The notes under the pieces are model-generated. The model worked only from the letters and a program-made list of their open reading frames with translations. It ran no database searches and had not been told where the DNA came from. From Alentia gelatinosa (taxonomy: Eukaryota > Annelida > Polychaeta > Phyllodocida > Polynoidae): a DNA stretch of 64,000 nt. Made by a program: the position numbers and the translations under genes. The stretch spans positions 29,917,300-29,981,299 of the forward strand of contig OX465581.1 in assembly GCA_950022655.1 (NCBI GenBank), in the 5' to 3' direction. Of this stretch, positions 20,230-30,690 are shown piece by piece. The first letter of the stretch is position 1; the number at the start of each line of letters is the position of its first letter.

Positions 20230-21713
20230 TGTCACGTACGGCCCTGCCAATGTCGCGTACGACGATGCCAATGTCGCGTACGACGATGCCAATGTCGCGT
20301 ACGACGATGCCAATGTCGCGTACGACGGTGCCAATGTCGCGTACGACGGTGCCAATGTAGCGTATGACGGTGCTAATGTCGTATGACGATGCCAAATGTC
20401 GTATGACGATGCCAAATGTCGCGTACGACGATGCCAATGTCGCGTACGGCCATAAATAGCCAATATCACAGAAAAACTCGGGAAAACTAATCTTTAGAGA
20501 ATCGCTGAAGTTAGCCATAAAAGGTATGTTACATTAAGATTGAGCGGCACCCTTGCAGGAGAATTTCTTTTCTTTCTGGGAAATACCCAGTGAAACTGGT
20601 CACTTTAACCAGTCCTTTATTTTCTTATTCTTTTATTATTTTTCCTGGGCATGTGGCCAAAAGTATTAATATATATACATATATATTTCCTCTTATTTAT
20701 TCTCTGCCTATATATGTTTCCCCTTTATAGATACGACTTAAACATGGTCAGACAGGGAAAATATATATTATATGGAAAGAGAGAGGCGAAAGTCGCCGGT
20801 GGGAAAGTTCCTGTCTCCGCGTGGCTGTGTCTATGTGCACATCCATGTTGTGTCCGCCTCTAGTCTCAACAAGTCGTTACTCATGACGAGCTCATGACAA
20901 CTTGTTTGTGAGAACTCTTGCTCGCATGTCCGGCTTTCTCACGCTCCCAAGAGGAACATGTGTGCATACTTCTATATGTTAAAGGAAAACCGTAATCCTT
21001 CTTATGTGAGAAATAAGATTTCAGTGGTGGTAAATAATTAGGGATGAATACCTGTGGTGCATGAGAAGGGAGAAATACTAAAGTTATTATTTTCCCTCAA
21101 AAATATTATCTTCCCTAACAATTATTATCTATTCCAAGCTAATATATTTTCCAAGCTACTATATATCCTTATGTGTATACTATGCATGTGGAGGTTTTAC
21201 CTCAAGATGTTGCACGTGGCAGGACATGTCAGGATCCTCCCGGAGGGACGCGCAAACATCTTTGCGGTTCTCTTCATATTATGGGATGGAGGCCCCCTGA
21301 CGGAAATGACGTCTCCATATTTGGGGGAGCGTCTTGTCTCTGCATGTGTGACGGAAACGACGTCTCTATATTACGGAGAGTGTCTTGTCTTTACACGTGA
21401 CTATTTGTAACCAATAGAATAAAATGTAACCATATTTGTAACCAACTACCACGCCTGGTATAATCTGTAAAAGGAATGGTATGTGAATGTGTGACGTACT
21501 CACCCGTAGTGACGTCTAAATGTATTCCAATATATAATAAAGCGACTGCCGGCATACGGCAGATCCATCCTCTCCTCAGCTTCAGCCACACGTTGTCACT
21601 AGAGTTGTTTTGCTACGGAGCCTCACCCCACTGTGTGACCATAGCGGTTTCAGTGGGGGAAGCAACTCAGCACGCAGGAGGTGTGGACGAGCTTACAGCG
21701 GCCCCATCTAACA
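20230..21713 (+). repeat. 5' LTR (1,484 bp)
   Basis: Starts TGTCACGTACGG and ends ATCTAACA. The first 220 bp is a tandem array of 21-bp units (tgtcgcgtacgacgatgcca plus one base), with some units degenerate ('gtcgtatgacgatgccaaa'). The array contains many CGTACG palindromes and could bind a host or element factor. Downstream are an AATAAA at 21536-21541 (candidate poly(A) signal) and a pair of 'ggaaatgacgtctccatattt / ggaaacgacgtctctatatt' repeats (21302-21372). It is 21 bp longer than the 3' LTR. Confidence 0.95.
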
Positions 21714-21715
21714 AA

Positions 21716-21732
21716 TGGTGACCCCGACGTGA
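21716..21732 (+). promoter_or_regulatory. Primer binding site for tRNA-Trp
   Basis: tggtgaccccgacgtga lies 2 bp after the 5' LTR. It is complementary to the 3' end expected of animal tRNA-Trp(CCA), ...TCACGTCGGGGTCA plus CCA, over 17 bases. This is the minus-strand DNA primer site. Confidence 0.85.
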
Positions 21733-21924
21733 TGACATATAGTATGAAGTGACGAACGTGATGGGCCATGAGGAGGCAGCCACCATGGGGATCTCTGGTA
21801 TATACCCACTTTACCGTGCATCCGACACTGACTGTTATATCCTCATAGTCTGGTTCAGCTCAGGAGAGCCGAACTGACAGCTGGTGCTTTATCTGAAGTG
21901 GTGTGTAGAGACAGACACGGGACG

Positions 21925-22058
21925 ATGGAACAAGACAACTCATCACGGTTCTGCCCACGGGAGAGTGTCTACAGTGATAGAGGGAACACCTGTCTACCTA
22001 GGCTGTGGAGACCTCGGAACCTCGGGAGGCTGGCTGCGACCACCCTGTGTCTGGTTTG
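21925..22058 (+). CDS. Possible spliced env leader exon (also a short upstream ORF)
   Basis: An ATG at 21925 in strong context (A at -3, G at +4) opens a frame that reaches a consensus donor, g|gtgagt, at 22058/22059. In unspliced RNA it closes at a TGA at 22061-22063 before the gag ATG. Its last codons are hydrophobic and leave a two-base remainder. The acceptor ttgtttcag at 27031-27039 has a one-base start that restores the env frame, with more hydrophobic residues directly after the junction. Splicing would therefore give Env an ATG and an N-terminal signal peptide that the unspliced env frame lacks. This is inference from phase and hydrophobicity; no transcript was seen. Confidence 0.6.
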
Positions 22059-22183
22059 GTGAGTAGGAGTACATCTGTTTTGCATGGTAGTAATGGGTTC
22101 GGGCATTGTATTTAGAATGTGGCATGAAAATTTAATTCAGTACCTTTAAAACCCTCTTTTTGAACGGGAGACCCTATACCTAG

Positions 22184-23713
22184 ATGGTTGATACACCAAG
22201 GCATAAATATGATACCAGACAAAATACCCCCCTACCACGTTCCGCCCCCTCTAGGGTCTCCTCTACCCCTTCCATCTCCGATTCCTCAACCACCACCTCC
22301 CCATGTAGTAAGGTTTTACGGAATGTAGGTTTGCAGACAGATACTATACAACGAGGTAACCGACGATTGGGAATGACAGATAAAGAGGAAACCTCTGCTT
22401 CTCGGTCCGAAGCTAGGGGGAAAAGTAAGGAAAGTACCACAGAGTCCGTTAAAGCCAAGCCTAGTAGTATCTTTGATTTTTCTGACGCTGCAGAGAGTAG
22501 TGCCGACGCTGCAGAGCGTGGTGCAGAGAAAGCAAAAATGAGTAAAAGGGGATCTGGCGGAGATAGAGAGGAGGTGAGAACGAGGTATACGTATCTCACT
22601 GAGGGAGATGAGGATACGGATGATGAGGCAACTGAGATAGATGAGGATGAAGGTATGAATAGAAGAACACTGGATGATGAGAATATGACTAAGTTATTGG
22701 CGGCCGTGGCTGATAACCATTCATTGGGTCGTTATTCTCGCGATGTAGGTAGGTGTGAGGGAACAAACCCAGCCAAAACCCTAGCTTGGCTGAGGGAGTT
22801 AGACAAGTTGCCGGAAAATATACGTCTAAAGGTAGCAACTCTTACAGCTTCTGATCCTTTGGGGGCTAGCCTGAGACGTCTAGTAACCAACCCTGAGAAC
22901 ACCTGGCCTATAATAAAGAACACCCTGGCCCATGCGTATGTATCAGCAGATTTCCAACAAGCCCAGAGAGATAAGTTAAGAAATTTAGCTCAGAGATCAG
23001 GGGAATCTATCCGTGCATATGTCTCTGCCTTTGAGACTCTCTTTAATGAGGGATACGCAAGCCTGCCACAAGATCAATCCGACCTAATAAGGGATCTCCT
23101 TAGCGGGATGGAGGACAGGACAGCAGCATGTAGGATTGCGTCACGCAGACCTATCTCCCTCCGGGTAGCCATAAAGCAGATTATCTCATATAGCCAAAGA
23201 GAAGACTATCTTAAACCTAGAGATAGTGGGAAAGTAAATTCACTCGAACAAGAAGTTAGTGAAACCGCCCTCTTGCGGGGTGTAGTAGAAGAACTGAGGC
23301 AGGAGGTGGCTTCTGCCAATAGGTCCCACCAGGAAATGAGAGATAAAATGAAACAAGTTTTAGCAGTGCAAGGCACTCAGAAGAAATCCGAACCCAATAC
23401 AAATCCGAGAAAAAAGAAACCACGTACAGCCACCCCACAGGATAAATGTTTCCGGTGTAATAGGTTGGGTCATTTTGCAAATGATTGTAAGGATGGGCCC
23501 GGGCCTACAGATTCTTCTAGTGGGGCTAGATCGCAAGAAGTGGCAGAAGATGCCTGCAAGAGGTGTCGCCAGAGCGGCCATGTAGTAGAAGGGTGTCGGG
23601 CTCGACCCCCGACTCGTCCTTGCTATTGTGGAGAACAACACTGGAGGTATGATTGCAAAAATAAGGGTAGTTTTCCTACGCCTGTGGCTCCTCCAGCCAA
23701 CCAGGGAAACTAG
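22184..23713 (+). CDS. gag: Gag polyprotein of the Gypsy-type element
   Basis: 509 codons, intact, ATG at 22184. The N-terminal 150 residues are polar and acidic (EGDEDTDDEATEIDEDEG). The middle (about 165-340) is a capsid-like helical region with KTLAWLRELDKLPENIRLKV, WPIIKNTLAHAYVSADF and ESIRAYVSAFETLFNEGYAS, recalling retrotransposon gag. The C-terminus has zinc knuckles: CFRCNRLGHFANDC (C-x2-C-x4-H-x4-C), CKRCRQSGHVVEGC (same spacing), and a partial CYCGEQHWRYDC. Structural protein that packages element RNA. Its last two sense codons form part of a -1 slippery site. Confidence 0.92.
   Translation: MVDTPRHKYDTRQNTPLPRSAPSRVSSTPSISDSSTTTSPCSKVLRNVGLQTDTIQRGNRRLGMTDKEETSASRSEARGKSKESTTESVKAKPSSIFDFSDAAESSADAAERGAEKAKMSKRGSGGDREEVRTRYTYLTEGDEDTDDEATEIDEDEGMNRRTLDDENMTKLLAAVADNHSLGRYSRDVGRCEGTNPAKTLAWLRELDKLPENIRLKVATLTASDPLGASLRRLVTNPENTWPIIKNTLAHAYVSADFQQAQRDKLRNLAQRSGESIRAYVSAFETLFNEGYASLPQDQSDLIRDLLSGMEDRTAACRIASRRPISLRVAIKQIISYSQREDYLKPRDSGKVNSLEQEVSETALLRGVVEELRQEVASANRSHQEMRDKMKQVLAVQGTQKKSEPNTNPRKKKPRTATPQDKCFRCNRLGHFANDCKDGPGPTDSSSGARSQEVAEDACKRCRQSGHVVEGCRARPPTRPCYCGEQHWRYDCKNKGSFPTPVAPPANQGN
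23704..23710 (+). promoter_or_regulatory. -1 ribosomal frameshift site GGGAAAC
   Basis: G GGA AAC sits in the gag frame as X XXY YYZ and is followed at once by the gag stop TAG (23711-23713). The -1 frame is open from about 23671 through protease and pol to 27021, and pol has no convincing ATG of its own near the protease. GC-rich sequence with complementary parts (ggccagggg, ggcgctgttgcggcgcgac) follows by about 25-60 bases and could form the stimulatory structure. Confidence 0.8.
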
Positions 23714-26700
23714 CTAAGCCCTCAGCCCTCACCCCTTGGCCAGGGGATGGGCGCTGTTGCGGCGCGACAGGAGCCGTACGTCCTAGGGTACGACTCGATG
23801 TAGAAGGAATACAGGTAACAGCCCTGATAGACACTGGTAGTACACATACTCTTATAACCGCTCAACTGTATACTCGCTTGCCAAAGTTTATTCCTTTAGA
23901 AGAACCGCCCATGGTGCGGAGTATAACCGGACACACCCTGACTGTAAGGGGTACCTGTACTGTCAATATAGGGGGATTCCCTACAGAGGTTTTAGTGTGC
24001 GATAATGCAGGGGGAGTCGATTTGTTAATCGGGTCCAATCTATGCCGCCGGGCATGTGTAATCGATTTTGTACAAAATATAATGAAGTTAGGAGAGAAAG
24101 TATATCCGCTTGTAACTAATCCATCACAGTATTGTGGTCCTGTAATGTCTGTATCCCAAGTCCCAATGTCGAGTAGTTCCCTCGTTAATGACGTCTTAAC
24201 GAGGTATCGGGATGTGTTTAGTGAAAAGGAGACGCTGGTCCGAGTTGCTCGATCACTGCCGCCAGCAGTGATTGACACAGGTGACAGCGGCCCTATTCAT
24301 CAGAACCCCTATAGAATGCCATTGGACAAAAGAGGAAAGGTAGAACAATGCGTACAAGAAATGCTAGCTGATGGGGTGATAAGGCCGAGCACGTCCCCCT
24401 GGGCGTCTCCCATTACCCTGGTCCCGAAAAAGGACGGTGGTACTCGGTTTTGTGTAGATTACCGTAAAATCAATGCAATGACAAAAGGTGATGCTTATCC
24501 GCTGCCTTATATTCAAGATATCTTTGACACACTAGAGGGGGCCAAGGTTTTCTCCACCCTAGACCTTAAGTCCGGGTACTGGCAGATGCCTATGGACCCC
24601 GCCTCTATCGAAAAGACGGCCTTTACCTGTCATCTCGGACTTTTTGAGTTCACCAGAATGGCCTTTGGTTTAAAGAATGCCCCGGCTCAGTTCCAACGAG
24701 CCATGACCAAAGTGTTGACAGGGCTCATCGGGCGCTGCTGCATGGTGTTCATAGATGATATTGTTATCTATAGCAAGAACGAGAAAGAGCATGTAGAACA
24801 TCTGGGGAAGGTCCTTGACAGATTGAGAGAGGCAGGTCTGCAGGTAAAACCATCAAAGTGTAGCTTCTACAAGACCCAAATAGAATTGCTAGGGTATGTG
24901 GTCGATGCTGAGGGCATCCGCCCCCATGAGTCGAAAACTGAGGCCATAAGGGATATGGAACCGCCAAAAGATAGATCGGCAGTACGAAGTTTCCTTGGTA
25001 TGGCAGGATACTATCGTCAGTGCATTCCAGGATTCGCGACCCTGGCGGTGCCACTGACGGAGTTGACGAAACCAAAGAACGAGTTTATCTGGGGTGAAGA
25101 ACATCAAAAATCCTTCGACCAGCTGAAGGCTGCTTTGACCAAAGCACCTGTCTTAGCGCACCCCGATGTTAATAAGCCCTACATCTTATACACTGATGCA
25201 TCTGATCGATGCATTGGTGCTATCCTTGTCCAAAAAGATGATAAAGGGGTAGAACGGGTCATACATTATGTCTCGCACAAACTGTCTGATCGTCAACGAT
25301 TATGGCCTATCATAGAAAAAGAAGCCTATGCTATTGTGTATGCCCTTAAAAAGTTACACCCGTACCTGGGAGGGGGTGCCTCCTTTGAAATCCATACGGA
25401 CCACAAGCCCTTAAGGTGTCTTTTCCAATCAGAAATCAGGAATACCAAGCTCCAAAGGTGGTCGATCCAGATATCCGAGTATGCCGCCCCGATTTTGTAT
25501 CACAAGGGAAAGTTAAATGTCCGAGCAGATATGCTGTCTAGGATAGCAAGTGTAGCCCCAGTTAGTGACCAAGGCGGGGAGGAGACCTGGGCGTCAGAAA
25601 CCCCAGACGTCTGGAACACTGACAGCATTGATCCTCTGGCTTTGAAGAAGCTCCAGAAAGAACAGTTCAAAGATGGGTTCATTGAGGCTGAGCAGGGGAC
25701 AGACGAAACCCGTTATGTGGTATATCAGGGAATCCTGTATAGCATAGCAGAACCATTCAAAAACGGAGGTACCTATCCTCGGTTGATGTTACCCCAGCAG
25801 TATAGGAAGAAAGTAGTAGACCGTTGTCATGGGGAAGTGGGGCATTCGGCTCCAGAAAAGACCCTAAAGAGGGTACAGGAAAATTACCTTTGGCCCGGAA
25901 TGCGGAGAACCATTAGGGAGTACATAGGTAGCTGTGTGTTTTGTAACACCCTCACACTGGCAAATGCTGCTGCCCCAAGGGGACAGATGCCTACGCCCCC
26001 GTGTTCGTTCCACACCTGGGGAATGGACCTGGTGGGACCTTTCCCTAGAGATCAAAGAGGTCGACAGTACCTGTTAACGTGTATAGATCATCTTACTGGC
26101 TGGGTAGAAGCAATACCAATAGCATCAAAGAAATCTGCTACTGTGTGGGAAGCCTTCTCACGTGAGATAGTGGCTAGATATGGGCTCCCCACAGCCGTAG
26201 TGACTGATAATGGAGGGGAATTCACAGAGTCCCATTTTGAGGAATGGCTGAGGAATAATGGTGTCCAACACTGTAAGACCTCGCCGTATCATCCACAGTC
26301 CAATGGGATGGTGGAGCGATTCAATGGAACCATCCAGAAGTTGCTATTGAAACTAACAGGGGGAGACCCGCGAAAATGGACAAGGTACCTGTCCGAGGCG
26401 CTATATGCGTATAGAATTACGGCTGGTCCCGCCGGCATCAGTCCGTACCAATCAGTGTATGGCAGGAAAGCGCGCCTGCCCCAAACCACTACAGGAAACC
26501 CTGACGAAGGTGAAAGGTTACAGGCAATACGGCTAGCCCAGAGCCTATTGCGTGAATTCCGCCTGGAAACGAGAGCCGCCTATAAGACAAAAGAGCCGGG
26601 TCGGGCTAAACGCTTACCCGTTGGGGCCTTTGTCACGGTGCGCGCCCTCTTTCCCCGGAAGGGGCAGCCTAAGTGGCAGCCCGGCTACTGGGTGATCTCC

Positions 26701-27021
26701 AATCATGACGGAGGTCTCCGCGTAGAGGAACTCGAAACGGGACGCGTCGTTAGAGTTAACCAAAGGAATGCTCGGGTCATTCCTGAAGCAAAGTCGTATG
26801 AGGAGGTAGATCCAGTGCCTGCCCCAACGAGTAAGGAATCAAGGCTTCCGCCCGCCGAAGCTACCCCGATTCCCTTAATCCCAAACCCCCATCTGTCCAC
26901 AGTCCTTACGCCAGCAGCAGCTGCTGTTAACACTTCCTCAAGTAAGAGCAGGGGGTGTCCTAATTCTTTTGAAATTAATTGGAATTCCTGGCTGGAAACA
27001 GTGAGACTCTGTACTAACTGA
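23711..27021 (+). CDS. pol: Pro-Pol polyprotein: protease, reverse transcriptase, RNase H, integrase
   Basis: The -1 frame relative to gag, about 1,100 codons, no stop. The protease active site is ALIDTGSTHTL (near 23821-23850), with the flap and second hydrophobic-Gly region DLLIGSNL. RT: FCVDYRKINAMT, STLDLKSGYWQMPM, FEFTRMAFGLKNAPAQFQRA and FIDDIVIYS (catalytic FxDD). RNase H: YILYTDASDRCIGAIL, EKEAYAIVYALKKLHPYLGG and IHTDHKPL. Integrase: an HHCC zinc finger (RCHGEVGHSAPEKTL ... GSCVFCNTL), then the catalytic core WGMDLVGPFP, TDNGGEFTESHFEEW, and HPQSNGMVERFNGTIQ (D, D, E present). A C-terminal GPY/F-like region (PKWQPGYWVIS) and a Pro-rich tail follow. Order RT-RH-IN is that of Gypsy/Metaviridae. 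All catalytic residues are present. Confidence 0.95.
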
Positions 27022-27039
27022 GTCCTCATCTTGTTTCAG

Positions 27040-28858
27040 GTGCCTGGCGCTATCCAGCGGACAGGAGATAAGCAAGATAGAAACTGGGGCCATTATATCT
27101 CACGAAGAGGAGGTGAGAGAGATACGCTCTTATGCTCAAGTTTACGTATACCTAACGGCCGACCATTCACTGGATGTGAAATGGCTGCAGATGTGTGACA
27201 GTCTAGAGAATCGCATACGAGAGAAACAAATGCGATATAATTTTAACCACCCTAACACAGATGCATTGGCTTTCACCGAAAATTTGTTGAGAAGACTTGC
27301 TGTCATTCGGACGCGGATAAGGCATGTCAGTCGACGAAAAAGGGGACTTTTGAATATAGTTGGCAAAATTTCTTCATTTTTATTTGGAACAGCCACTGAA
27401 GCCGATATTGAAGCCCTGCAGGCGGCAGATTTGGCATTGGCGGAAGAAATTGAGGGTGTGGTAGACACACAAATAGGACTAGTCGCCAAAGTAAACCTAT
27501 TGGGGGTGCAGGAAGAGAAGTTGACCCATACTGTAAACTCAATAATACAGAGGCAAAACGCGCAAGAAGGAAACATAATACGCCTGAGTCATATGGAACC
27601 TATTGTTGAGTATAACGGGGTAGTACTGGGATTCACGATGGTGATGGATTTAATAGATGAACATCTAACTAGTTACGAAGCAGCGGTGGCTGAGGCCTCT
27701 AGCGTACGGGTCGCCTGTGAAGCACGAGTTGTTTCTGATCAAGTAGTGCCTGTGCCATTAATGGAGAAAATACTCTCTTCAAAAGATAACGGCCTACAAG
27801 TTAATACCCTAGCTTACTATGCCTATGTCCGGGTGGAGAAGATAATAGTTATCGACTCCCAGGCCATTTGTGTCCTGCAAGCACCTTTATTCGGGTCCCA
27901 CGAGCAGCGTTTATACACTATAAACACCATGGCAGTATGTGAAGGGAAGAAATGTAAAAAAATCCACCAGCCACAACCGTTTGTTCTAGATTTGACAACT
28001 GAGGATCTGTATTTCCCGTATGAATGTTATGGTCCAGACCCGCGAGCGTGTAAATCAGGGGTGAAGTATGATAGACGGCAGCAACCGTGTTTGTATGGGT
28101 TAATAAATGGAGACGCGGAACAACAGGCCAAGTGTCCGGTGACACTTTACACTGGGCGACCGCCACCATCTAGGATAGTCTCAACTCCCCTAAATAGATT
28201 CATTGTAGAAACAGAAGACACAACTTACCACTATGCATGTCCTCATAAAAGCCCAGTCACTGGAAAATTAACTGCCGGAAGTTATGTTATCCAAGTAGAC
28301 CAGCGATGTGGACTTGACACCGATTTCTGGAATCTTAGAGGCTTGCCCCTTACTCGGTTTTTCCACAACATAACCATCCCACCTCCACAGCCCGTAGATT
28401 TGTCTTGGTTAAATTTTTCCCGGTACCCAATGAGAACGCATAAAGTTTGGCAAACTAGCGGCATATCTGAGTTAAATTTTCCCTCCTTCAATGCCCTTGA
28501 AGTCCCTCCTCGCAGTAGGATTGTATCAAGAATAAAAACTATACAGGCTAGCGTATCAAGTAGAGCCTGGTGGTTTTGGTTTATAGTAGCCCTAGCAATA
28601 GTAGTGGGATTTGTAGTATTTTTGTATCTTACAAAAACAGGTTATAAGATTCGAGAAATGATTGGGAAGCAAGGGTTTTCACTATGCTGTAAGAATAAGA
28701 AATGTTATGGTATAGAGAGGAGTAAGAGGAAAAAGGTTCTTCCTAATGTGGGGTACAGTGCTCGAACCTGTGAGGCTATGATTCAGGTGGACGTGCCAGA
28801 CGAGGGAGATGAGGATGACGTAATTAGTCGTTCCCGCAGTCCTAGCCCACCGAGATAA
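27040..28858 (+). CDS. env: Envelope protein (F-type class I fusion protein) of the Gypsy-type element
   Basis: Open frame of about 606 codons after a splice acceptor (AG at 27038-27039). There is no suitable ATG or complete signal peptide at its own 5' end; both would come from the leader exon at 21925. A basic furin-type site, RRKRG (about 27333-27347), is followed by a glycine/phenylalanine-rich stretch ending FLFGTATEAD and then heptad-like helices (to about 27560). This is the arrangement of baculovirus F and errantivirus Env proteins. A long cysteine-bearing ectodomain follows, then one membrane span, WWFWFIVALAIVVGFVVFLY (about 28570-28630), and a cytoplasmic tail of about 75 residues ending in an acidic and Ser/Arg-rich stretch. 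Intact; the element could in principle be infectious-type or cell-to-cell mobile. Confidence 0.88.
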
Positions 28859-29384
28859 AAAAAAAAGGAAAAAAAAAAAAAAGGGGAATGAGGGCATGAT
28901 CAAAGAGCTCAAAAATTAACACCTGTTTCTGCGATCCTTCCTGACTGTTGTCCTGATGTCCTGTGCAAAGACCAAAATGACTGTTTCTCACACCCTTGGT
29001 GTTCTACTTTGAGGTGCTGAACCATGCTGCACCTGGTGGATGAGGTGCTGAACCACGCTGCACCTGACAGAGACGAGCTCGGACGGGGTGTGTGAGAACG
29101 AGGGCGTCTGACGGAACCATGCTCGGACGGAGTGTGTGATAACGAGGGCGTCTGACGGAACCATGCTCGGACGGAGTGTGTGATAACGAGGGCGTCTGAC
29201 GGAACCATGCTCGGACGGAGTGTGTGATAACGAGGGTGTCTGACGGAACCATGCTCGGACGGGGTGTGTGAAAAACACGGACAACACGATAAAGACATTC
29301 TTCTCTGCAGTCCACACAATAAGAACAAAACTCTGATACAACTGGTGGTACAACTTGTGGTACAACTGTCACAGGGTTGACAGG
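28859..29384 (+). repeat. Post-env region with a 44-bp tandem array
   Basis: After the env stop come an A-rich tract (28856-28882), a duplicated 'gaggtgctgaaccaygctgcacctg' segment (29010-29070), and about 4.5 copies of a 44-bp unit (gctcggacggagtgtgtgat plus aacgagggcgtctgacggaaccat) at about 29076-29275. The long open frames seen here on the minus strand are produced by the repeat (44 is not a multiple of 3, so all frames stay open) and are not called as genes. Confidence 0.85.
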
Positions 29385-29534
29385 ATGAGAGTGGTACTGT
29401 TTCTTTTCTTTGTCTTTGCTTTCACTTATGTTCTTTTTGTTTTATTTTTAATCGGCTATTCTGCGTCTTTTAATTGGTTTTCCTCCCAGGTCACATCGAC
29501 CACGCCCATCTTGTATGACGATTACCTCCTGTGA
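29385..29534 (+). CDS. Possible small membrane protein (49 aa) in the accessory region
   Basis: ATG at 29385 to TGA at 29532-29534. The N-terminal half is strongly hydrophobic (VVLFLFFVFAFTYVLFVLFL), long enough for one membrane span, followed by a short polar tail with Ser/Thr and Asp-Asp-Tyr. It lies between env and the 32-bp repeat array. It could be a small accessory membrane protein or a chance frame in T-rich DNA. No homology is claimed. Confidence 0.35.
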   Translation: MRVVLFLFFVFAFTYVLFVLFLIGYSASFNWFSSQVTSTTPILYDDYLL

Positions 29535-29654
29535 CCATTCCCCTCTTTTACGCCGGAAAGTGGTTACAACCGGTGTTACTGCTAGTGTTGCAAGTGACCT
29601 TGAAAGTAGTTGCTTTGAGCTCATTTGGTGCGTGAAAATCAGTAATTGAAACAA

Positions 29655-30235
29655 TTCCAATTTCTTGAGGGATAGCCTTACCCTCCTTCCAATTTCTTGA
29701 GGGATAGCCTTACCCTCCTTCCAATTTCTTGAGGGATAGCCTTACCCTCCTTCCAATTTCTTGAGGGATAGCCTTACCCTCCTTCCAATTTCTTGAGGGA
29801 TAGCCTTACCCTCCTTCCAATTTCTTGAGGGATAGCCTTACCCTCCTTCCAATTTCTTGAGGGATAGCCTTACCCTCCTTCCAATTTCTTGAGGGATAGC
29901 CTTACCCTCCTTCCAATTTCTTGAGGGATAGCCTTTTCTGGCTTAAACTTGCCCTCATCTTCTAGATCAGAGGCACTCGATCTAATGTTTAACGGTTCCG
30001 ACGAAGAAGGTGATGGGGTGGAGAATGTTTTGTCTGATAGTAACGCAGAGAACCCTCCCTCCAATTTCTTGAGGGATAGCCTTACCCTCCTTCCAATTTC
30101 TTGAGGGATAGCCTTACCCTCCTTCCAATTTCTTGAGGGATAGCCTTACCCTCCTTCCAATTTCTTGAGGGATAGCCTTACCCTCCTTCCAATTTCTTGA
30201 GGGATAGCCTTACCCTCCTTCCAATTTCTCGAGTG
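29655..30235 (+). repeat. 32-bp tandem array with a hairpin core
   Basis: About nine near-identical units of 32 bp (ttccaatttcttgagggata plus gccttaccctcc) at 29655-29935, a 120-bp unique spacer (29936-30057), then about five more to 30228. Each unit contains gaggg...ccctc, able to form a 5-bp stem. The final unit blends into the next array ('caatttctcgagtgataac'). Confidence 0.95.
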
Positions 30236-30690
30236 ATAACCTTACTCTCGTTTCAAAATAAAAAGGCCCACGAGTGATAACCTTACTCTCGTTTCAAAAT
30301 AAAAAGGCCCACGAGTGATAACCTTACTCTCGTTTCAAAATAAAAAGGCCCACGAGTGATAACCTTACTCTCATTTCAAAATAAAAAGGCCCACGAGTGA
30401 TTTACCCTTACTCTCGTTTAACAAAATAAAAAGGCCCACGAGTGATTTACCCTTACTCTCGTTTAACAAAATAAAAAGGCCCACGAGTGATAACCTTACT
30501 CTCGTTTCAAAATAAAAAGGCCCACGAGTGATAACCTTACTCTCGTTTCAAAATAAAAAGGCCCACGAGTGATTTACCCTTACTCTCGTTTAACAAAATA
30601 AAAAGGCCCACGAGTGATTTACCCTTACTCTCGTTTAACAAAATAAAAAGGCCCACGAGTGATTTGCCCTTACTCTCGTTAACAAAATAA
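30228..30690 (+). repeat. 41-43-bp tandem array related to the preceding array
   Basis: About eleven units of cacgagtgataaccttactc followed by tcgtttcaaaataaaaaggcc. Some units have 'gatttacccttactctcgtttaac' instead. The core gagtgataaccttactctc is the same 19-bp motif as gagggatagccttaccctc in the 32-bp array with a few substitutions, so one array probably evolved from the other. Confidence 0.95.

Noticed and set aside
20195..20367. The 21-bp LTR array and the 32-bp and 41-bp arrays considered as CRISPR arrays
   Set aside because: Units are head-to-tail without unique spacers, in a eukaryotic LTR retrotransposon.
20164..20518. Minus-strand frames with repeated RDIG or YATLAS units at the 5' LTR (and 33828-34118 in the 3' LTR)
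   Set aside because: Produced by the 21-bp array in the LTRs; no start context and no domain.
23862..24278. 138-codon minus-strand frame opposite the protease region
   Set aside because: Antisense shadow of the pro-pol frame.
28909..29372. Three overlapping minus-strand frames of 122-139 codons rich in a repeated PSEHG/RPSMVPS-type unit
   Set aside because: They are translations of the 44-bp tandem array in all three frames; 44 is not a multiple of 3 and the unit has no stop codon, so long frames are automatic.
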